From the NCBI GenBank assembly GCA_904501815.1, contig CAJGCN010000041.1, positions 1 to 10,596 of the forward strand: 10,596 bases of DNA, given 5' to 3'. Each line of letters opens with the position of its first letter. The stretch's first letter is position 1. Both the position numbers and the translations under genes were made by a program. The notes beneath the pieces are model-generated. The model was given only the letters and a program-made list of their open reading frames with translations, was not told where the DNA came from and searched no databases. Positions 6,633-10,596 of the stretch are shown here, one piece after another. This stretch comes from an uncultured Clostridia bacterium. GTDB taxonomy: Bacteria; Bacillota; Clostridia; Christensenellales; Borkfalkiaceae.

Positions 6633-6718
6633 GCAGAGAAGAGGATTTGAACCTCCGGATACATTCCTGCATCACACGATTTCCAATCGTGCGCCTTAAG
6701 CCACTCAGCCATCTCTGC
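6629..6718 (-). tRNA. tRNA-Ser, anticodon GGA
   Basis: 90 bases including an encoded CCA. The acceptor stem pairs GCAGAGA (6712-6718 reversed) with TCTCTGC (6633-6639 reversed). The D-arm contains TGGCTGAGTGGCTTAAGG. The anticodon arm is CACGA-TTGGAAA-TCGTG, with the anticodon GGA at 6682-6684, which reads UCC/UCU serine codons. A long variable arm, as expected for class II serine tRNAs, precedes the T-arm GGAGG-TTCAAAT-CCTCT. It has its own terminator immediately downstream. It lies downstream of trkH on the same strand, with a probable promoter of its own at 6744-6749. Confidence 0.96.
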
Positions 6719-6743
6719 ATAATACGGCTCAAATTCAAGCCAT

Positions 6744-6749
6744 ATTATA
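6744..6749 (-). promoter_or_regulatory. probable -10 element for tRNA-Ser
   Basis: A perfect minus-strand TATAAT lies 26 bases before the tRNA 5' end. No good -35 sits at the ideal distance; TTGCCT (6770-6775) is 20 bases away. The interval 6719-6826 otherwise holds only A/T-rich sequence. I see no convincing terminator after trkH, so some read-through from trkH is possible. Confidence 0.4.
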
Positions 6750-6826
6750 TTACTTTATTTTTTCTAAAAAGGCAAGCGATTTTACCTGCGTTTTTTAAAT
6801 TTTCTTAAAAAACTTTTTAAATGCGC

Positions 6827-8272
6827 TTATCTTCGCCACGTCGACGGGGCAAACAATACCAGCATAGGGAAAATTTCTAACCGCCCTGCAAGCATATCGA
6901 ACATAAAGACGAATTTCGAAAAATCCGAATAAATCGCAAAATTCCCCGAAGGCCCTACTCCGCCAAGTCCAGGTCCTACGTTATTCAATGTCGTTGCGAC
7001 CGAAGTAAAGCTCGTTGTAAAGTCTTTTCCGTCAATGGAAATGAGCAAAAACGAAAGCACGAAAACCACAACAAAGGCTACCAGGTACGCGTTCACCGAC
7101 CGAACGACTTCGTGTTCCACCACTCGTTTATCAATGGTAATCTTCTTGACTTGCTTAGGGTGAATAAGTCTTCCGACTTCGTGCATTCCCCCTTTCACCA
7201 AAATCATGTGGCGGGAAACTTTCATACCGCCACCCGTACTACCCGCGCACGCCCCGATAAAAATCAACGCAACCAAAATCGTTTGCGAAAAAGCAGGCCA
7301 AAGCGCGAAATCTTCGGTGGCAAAACCCGTCGTGGAAATTATCGACGACACGGCAAACGAGGCGTGTTTAATCGCTCCGCCCACACTATATCCGTAATCG
7401 GCAAGACACAAATTCAACGTAATCAAAGAAATTGCGGATACCACAATCACTAAAAACACGCGAATTTCTGCGTTAAACGCTTCTTTAAGCCGTCCTTTTC
7501 CTATTAAATAATAAGAGTTGAAATTCAGCGAAAAGAGCAACATAAACACCGTGATCACGATTTGCAAATAGTTGTTATAGCTTGCTATGCTGTCCCCTTT
7601 TATCCCAAAACCGCCCGTCCCCGCCGTAGCGAACGCGGTGTTCAAGGCGTCAAACGCCGACATTCCCCCGCAAAGAAGCAAAATAAACTCTGCAACGGTC
7701 AAACCGAAATAAATAGTATACAAAATCAACGCCGTTTGGCGCACTTTCGGCACGAGTTTCCCCACCGACGGTCCGGGACTTTCCGCTTTCATAATATGCA
7801 TATTCCGTCCCCCGCTAAGCGGTAAAAACGCCATAATCAGCACGAGTACGCCCATACCCCCTACCCAATGGGTAAAGCTACGCCATATCAGCAAGGATTT
7901 TGCCATACTCTCGATTTGATTACCCGATAAAATACTCGCGCCCGTTGTGGTAAAGCCCGAAACGGTTTCGAACAAAGCGTTGGTATACGACGAAATTGCG
8001 CCCGAGAAAAAGAAGGGCAACGCGCCGAATAAACTCAACACAATCCAACTGAGCGCAACGATAACGAACCCTTCCTTTGCGTAGATATTGCTATTTTTCG
8101 GTTTTTTAATCAAACACAGACCACCCAGCCCCCCACAGAGCAAAATGGTTATTAAAAAAGAGAAAAATTCCTCTTCCCAATAGATAACGGCGGTTAAAAG
8201 CGGTACTAAAAAGAAAATCCCTTCGAATAAGAGCAACCAGCCGAGCGTTCGTTTTACAATCGAAAAGTTCAT
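6827..8272 (-). CDS. trkH: TrkH, membrane subunit of the Trk/Ktr potassium uptake system
   Basis: 481 residues from the chosen ATG at 8272. Hydrophobic membrane segments run along the whole length. All four pore-loop filters of the TrkH/KtrB family are visible: TTTGAS at 108-113, TAGTGGFG at 216-223, STTGFAT at 313-319 and NNVGPGLG at 430-437. The C-terminus GRLEIFPMLVLFAPSTWRR is the usual TrkH end, so the gene is full length. It moves K+ inward and is gated by the cytoplasmic TrkA ring. An upstream in-frame ATG at 8314 would add 14 residues, but it lies inside trkA and has no RBS; the chosen ATG has GGAG six bases before it. It follows trkA by ten bases, so the two are co-transcribed and probably translationally coupled. 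Confidence 0.95.
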   Translation of the reverse strand: MNFSIVKRTLGWLLLFEGIFFLVPLLTAVIYWEEEFFSFLITILLCGGLGGLCLIKKPKNSNIYAKEGFVIVALSWIVLSLFGALPFFFSGAISSYTNALFETVSGFTTTGASILSGNQIESMAKSLLIWRSFTHWVGGMGVLVLIMAFLPLSGGRNMHIMKAESPGPSVGKLVPKVRQTALILYTIYFGLTVAEFILLLCGGMSAFDALNTAFATAGTGGFGIKGDSIASYNNYLQIVITVFMLLFSLNFNSYYLIGKGRLKEAFNAEIRVFLVIVVSAISLITLNLCLADYGYSVGGAIKHASFAVSSIISTTGFATEDFALWPAFSQTILVALIFIGACAGSTGGGMKVSRHMILVKGGMHEVGRLIHPKQVKKITIDKRVVEHEVVRSVNAYLVAFVVVFVLSFLLISIDGKDFTTSFTSVATTLNNVGPGLGGVGPSGNFAIYSDFSKFVFMFDMLAGRLEIFPMLVLFAPSTWRR

Positions 8273-8278
8273 AGCCCG

Positions 8279-8285
8279 CTCCTTA
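8279..8285 (-). promoter_or_regulatory. trkH ribosome binding site overlapping the trkA stop codon
   Basis: On the minus strand the trkA stop TAA runs directly into GGAG (TAAGGAG), followed by six bases and the trkH ATG. This fixes the trkH start at 8272 and lets a ribosome finishing trkA re-initiate on trkH. Confidence 0.8.
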
Positions 8286-9641
8286 CCGCTCCAACACGTC
8301 GGCAATATTTTCAAGAGGCAGACCTTTGGTGATTACGATTACCGCATCCCCTGCTTGAATAAAATCTTGTCCGCGCGGGATCATGACTTTCCCGTTTCGC
8401 ACAATACTCGCCACTAACACGTTCTTTTTAAATTTTAACTGACTTAACGGCGTGCCGATAATCGGCGAACCGTCCTTGACGATAAACTCCGCCGCTTCGA
8501 CTTTATTTTCAATAATCGTATACAGGGTTTCCATATTGCTACCCTGCGAATTTTTCGTGGCGCGAACGTACCGCAAAATCTCCCCTGAAACGACGTTTTT
8601 CGGGCAAACTACCGTGTCTAAATCCAAACGGTTAATCACTCTGTCGTAGTCCGTGCGGTTAATTTTCGTGACGAGCTTTTTCACGCCCGCTTCTTTTGCG
8701 AACAACGACAAAAGTACGTTTTCTTCGTCGTGGTGCGCAAGCGCAACGAAGGCGTCCGTAGTCGAAAGCCCTTCTTCCAACAACAGTTCTTGATCGGATG
8801 CGTTTCCGTTAATGACGATCGTTTTTCCCCATTTTGCTGAAATTTCTTCGCAAGTTTTAAAGTCCTTTTCAATCACCTTTAAGGAAATATTCGAACGCTC
8901 TAAAATCTCGCATAAATAATGGGTAATTACGCCCCCGCCCACCACGATAGCATCTTTAATGGAATGTCCTTTATATTTAATTTTTATAAAGAAATCGTTT
9001 GCGTTTTTGGGCGTGGCGATAATAGACACCACGTCTTTGCCCTGAAAGACGAAATCGCCGTTCGGGATATACGCTTCTTCTCCGCGCTCTACGCTACAAA
9101 CGAGAATATCGGGGCGGAATTTCATCATCATTTCCTTAACGGAAAGCCCCGCTAAAAGCCCGTCGGGCGAAAGACGGAATTTGACTAATTCTACTTTGCC
9201 TTTTCCAAACGGCTCGATTTTAATCGCAGACGGAAAACGAAGCACACGCGCAATTTCTTCCGCCGCCGCGTATTCGGGATTTATCACCATTGCAAGCCCT
9301 AACTCGTTTTGCAAATAAGCGGTTTCCTGACTGTATTCGGGATTTTTTACGCGCGCAATCGTTTGGCAATTCCCTTCTTTTTTCGCGACTAAACAGCACA
9401 GCAAATTCAGCTCGTCGGAGTTCGTGACGGCAATCAACAAATCCGCGCTGTCAATTCCCGCTTCCCTTTGCACCGCGTGCGTTGCGCCGTTGCCGACCAC
9501 GCCTAACACGTCGAAACGGCTCGTCAGCGTGTTTACTTTTTCCGACGATACGTCAATGACGGTGATATCGTTGCCGTCCGCATTGAGTTTTTCGGTTAGA
9601 GTTTGTCCAACCCTACCGCAACCTACGATAATAATTTTCAT
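8283..9641 (-). CDS. trkA: TrkA, cytoplasmic NAD-binding regulator of potassium uptake
   Basis: 452 residues, the usual length for a two-lobed TrkA. Residues 1-~135 form the first RCK/Rossmann domain, with GCGRVG at 7-12 and the acidic residue D30 at the end of the second strand. A TrkA_C domain follows at ~140-220. Residues ~230-360 are a second RCK domain whose glycine loop reads GGGVIT (235-240), so the third glycine is replaced, and which has an acidic E258. A second TrkA_C domain occupies ~370-452. NAD(H) and adenine nucleotides binding to the RCK ring control the TrkH channel. The start at 9641 has GGAG seven bases upstream. It is the first gene of a trkA-trkH pair with a promoter at 9677-9705. 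Confidence 0.95.
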   Translation of the reverse strand: MKIIIVGCGRVGQTLTEKLNADGNDITVIDVSSEKVNTLTSRFDVLGVVGNGATHAVQREAGIDSADLLIAVTNSDELNLLCCLVAKKEGNCQTIARVKNPEYSQETAYLQNELGLAMVINPEYAAAEEIARVLRFPSAIKIEPFGKGKVELVKFRLSPDGLLAGLSVKEMMMKFRPDILVCSVERGEEAYIPNGDFVFQGKDVVSIIATPKNANDFFIKIKYKGHSIKDAIVVGGGVITHYLCEILERSNISLKVIEKDFKTCEEISAKWGKTIVINGNASDQELLLEEGLSTTDAFVALAHHDEENVLLSLFAKEAGVKKLVTKINRTDYDRVINRLDLDTVVCPKNVVSGEILRYVRATKNSQGSNMETLYTIIENKVEAAEFIVKDGSPIIGTPLSQLKFKKNVLVASIVRNGKVMIPRGQDFIQAGDAVIVITKGLPLENIADVLER

Positions 9642-9676
9642 TACTATTCTCCGTTTTTTTCTTCGAATACTCGTTC

Positions 9677-9705
9677 ATTGTAGCATATTTTCTCAAATTC
9701 GTCAA
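9677..9705 (-). promoter_or_regulatory. promoter of trkA-trkH
   Basis: On the minus strand: -35 TTGACG (9700-9705), a 17-base spacer, and -10 TACAAT (9677-9682). Each hexamer is one base from consensus. The predicted start near 9670 leaves a short leader of about 30 bases, with no riboswitch visible. Between this promoter and the mntP stop (9758) I see no strong terminator, only a weak AATTTT-GG-AAAATT repeat, so mntP read-through could add to trk transcription. Confidence 0.8.
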
Positions 9706-9757
9706 CACTCTACGCTCAATTTTCCAAAATTCCCCTTTCGCGTTGTTTTTCAAGCGG

Positions 9758-10336
9758 TCAAAGTAAATTCGTAATAAAGATTTCTAAACCGATAAAAATT
9801 AAAATAATTCCCCCGAAAAAGATAGCTTTTTCCGAAAGTATTGCGCCGAATTTCTTACCAATCCACACCCCAGCCAAGCAAATCCCGAAAGTAATCCCCC
9901 CGATAATCAGCGCGCTGACGAGCGCTTGCAACCAACCGTAGGTGGCAATCGTAAACCCTACGGAAAGAGCGTCGATAGACGTTGCTATCCCTTGCAATAA
10001 AATTGTTCCAAAACTGATTTTTTGACAAGTTTCCTCTTCTTCACGACGCAAACCGTCCACAATCATTTTCCCGCCGATAAACCCAAGCAACGCAAGGGAA
10101 ATATACGGTACGGCTTTGGAAAACGCTTGAAAATAGCGCAAAAGGTTATGAATACAAAACCAACCGATAAGGGGCATTAACGCTTGAAAAAAGGCGAACA
10201 GCCCCGCAATCGTCGTCCCTTTTCTGCGTTTCATACAAGGCTCGTGCAAGCCGTTGGCTACCGAAACGGAAAAAGCGTCCATTGCAAGCCCTACGCCGAG
10301 CAACGCGCTATTGAAAAAAAACATAAAATCCCACAT
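9758..10336 (-). CDS. mntP: MntP, manganese efflux pump
   Basis: 192 residues from the chosen ATG at 10336, close to the ~190 usual for MntP (YebN). Six hydrophobic segments fit the family: ~5-28, 43-66, 75-95, 107-130, 135-158 and 170-192. The two internally duplicated motifs are present: AMDAFSVS at 18-25 with D20, and SIDALSVG at 120-127 with D122, the paired membrane aspartates typical of this exporter. A charged cytoplasmic loop RREEEET lies at 98-104. It exports Mn2+ from the cytoplasm when Mn2+ is in excess. An earlier in-frame ATG at 10357 is rejected because it lies in the terminator region, before the RBS. The leader upstream carries a manganese riboswitch, which independently supports the function. 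Confidence 0.95.
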   Translation of the reverse strand: MWDFMFFFNSALLGVGLAMDAFSVSVANGLHEPCMKRRKGTTIAGLFAFFQALMPLIGWFCIHNLLRYFQAFSKAVPYISLALLGFIGGKMIVDGLRREEEETCQKISFGTILLQGIATSIDALSVGFTIATYGWLQALVSALIIGGITFGICLAGVWIGKKFGAILSEKAIFFGGIILIFIGLEIFITNLL

Positions 10337-10343
10337 ACTCTTT

Positions 10344-10347
10344 CTCC
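10344..10347 (-). promoter_or_regulatory. mntP ribosome binding site
   Basis: GGAG within TTTAGGAGAAAG, seven bases before the ATG at 10336. It decides the start codon and sits directly after the U-tract of the leader terminator, so only read-through transcripts contain it. Confidence 0.8.
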
Positions 10348-10348
10348 T

Positions 10349-10382
10349 AAAAAACAATCGGGTGTAGATACGCTACACCCGA
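10349..10382 (-). terminator. riboswitch-controlled intrinsic terminator before mntP
   Basis: A perfect ten-pair stem (10373-10382 with 10358-10367) with the five-base loop CGTAT, then TTG and six U residues (10349-10354) on the minus strand. It lies between the aptamer and the RBS, so it is a transcription attenuator. Complementary segments upstream could form an antiterminator against its left arm. Confidence 0.85.
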
Positions 10383-10444
10383 AAATTTCTTTGAATACCG
10401 TATTTTTCGAAACTTCGCGTATAGCTTTCGTAATAAAAGATATA

Positions 10445-10534
10445 CGTAAGTCTCGCAAATTAAAACAAGCCAGACCCTTGTTCGAGTCAGTATGTTGACT
10501 TGTTCCGCGCGTTGGCGGTTGCTACTCCCTTACG
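10445..10534 (-). promoter_or_regulatory. yybP-ykoY manganese riboswitch aptamer
   Basis: On the minus strand P1 closes the element: CGTAAG (10529-10534) pairs with CTTACG (10445-10450). Inside P1 is the class hallmark GGGAGTAGC at the 5' side and GCGAGAC at the 3' side. Between them are a short hairpin CCGC/GCGG and a longer arm AACAAG/CTTGTT (10499-10504 with 10464-10469) capped by GACTC/GGGTC, with ACATACTGAC in its internal loop. This matches the known two-legged Mn2+ aptamer that turns on exporters such as mntP when Mn2+ is high. Position in front of mntP and the adjoining terminator agree. About 60 bases of expression platform separate it from the terminator. Confidence 0.92.
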
Positions 10535-10544
10535 GAATAGATAT

Positions 10545-10573
10545 AGTATAACAAATTTTTCCTATCTTGTCAA
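10545..10573 (-). promoter_or_regulatory. promoter of the mntP leader
   Basis: On the minus strand: consensus -35 TTGACA (10568-10573), a 17-base spacer and -10 TATACT (10545-10550). The predicted start near 10538 is a few bases before the first P1 strand of the riboswitch, so the transcript opens almost directly with the aptamer. The strong promoter suggests that control is mostly at the riboswitch. Confidence 0.85.
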
Positions 10574-10596
10574 CGCGAAACACAGGAAAAATAAAA

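Noticed and set aside
6455..6645. Ends of an insertion sequence or a CRISPR repeat pair
   Set aside because: The 17-base direct repeat is tRNA sequence, the intervening DNA encodes no transposase, and there are only two copies with no regular spacer pattern.
6403..6738. Open frames of 69-111 codons on the minus strand across the tRNA region
   Set aside because: They run through the tRNA-Ser gene and both hairpins, have no ribosome binding site, and show no recognisable domain.
8273..8314. Longer trkH beginning at the ATG at 8314
   Set aside because: The extra 14 residues overlap the end of trkA, lack an RBS and do not look like a TrkH N-terminus. The ATG at 8272 has GGAG at proper spacing.
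10337..10357. Longer mntP beginning at the ATG at 10357
   Set aside because: This ATG lies at the base of the leader terminator and upstream of the clear AGGAG site that serves the ATG at 10336.

Overview
The window looks like chromosomal DNA from a low-to-moderate G+C Gram-positive bacterium of the Clostridia. The reasons are a DnaD-family replication protein, a yybP-ykoY manganese riboswitch in front of mntP, strong AGGAG-type ribosome binding sites, sigma-A promoters with 17-base spacers, and U-rich intrinsic terminators. The closer lineage (perhaps Christensenellales-like gut Clostridia) is a guess from protein style. I see no phage, plasmid, insertion sequence or CRISPR signal. Almost everything except one gene lies on the minus strand.

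Layout. (1) Positions 1-4419, minus strand: an operon reading sbcD, sbcC, then an alpha/beta-hydrolase-like gene that runs off the left edge. SbcD (nuclease) and SbcC (SMC-like ATPase) form the Mre11-Rad50-type complex that processes DNA ends and hairpins. This SbcC is short and has no CxxC zinc hook, and the hydrolase lacks the usual nucleophile serine. (2) Positions 4420-4660: a 241-base divergent intergenic region with two strong promoters that point towards each other, so the two leader RNAs should overlap. (3) Positions 4661-6406, plus strand: a long DnaD/DnaB_2 replication-initiation protein. Its last ~110 residues resemble the N-terminal, zinc-binding helicase-interaction domain of Gram-positive DnaC/DnaI loaders, but the AAA+ ATPase that should follow is absent. 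(4) Positions 6415-6718: a terminator, a fragment matching the 3' end of tRNA-Ser with extra sequence in its T-loop, a second very long hairpin, and an intact tRNA-Ser(GGA). (5) Positions 6827-9641, minus strand: the potassium uptake pair trkA-trkH, translationally close-coupled behind a near-consensus promoter. (6) Positions 9758-10573, minus strand: mntP (manganese efflux) with a complete control leader of promoter, Mn2+ riboswitch, terminator and RBS.

Working together: the left half concerns DNA replication and repair (SbcCD plus a DnaD/helicase-loading protein sharing one control region), and the right half concerns ion homeostasis (K+ uptake and Mn2+ export). The items most worth following up are the DnaD-DnaC N-domain chimera, the face-to-face promoters, the hookless SbcC, and a readable switching mechanism in the mntP leader. 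All calls are from reading the sequence; no searches or folding programs were run.
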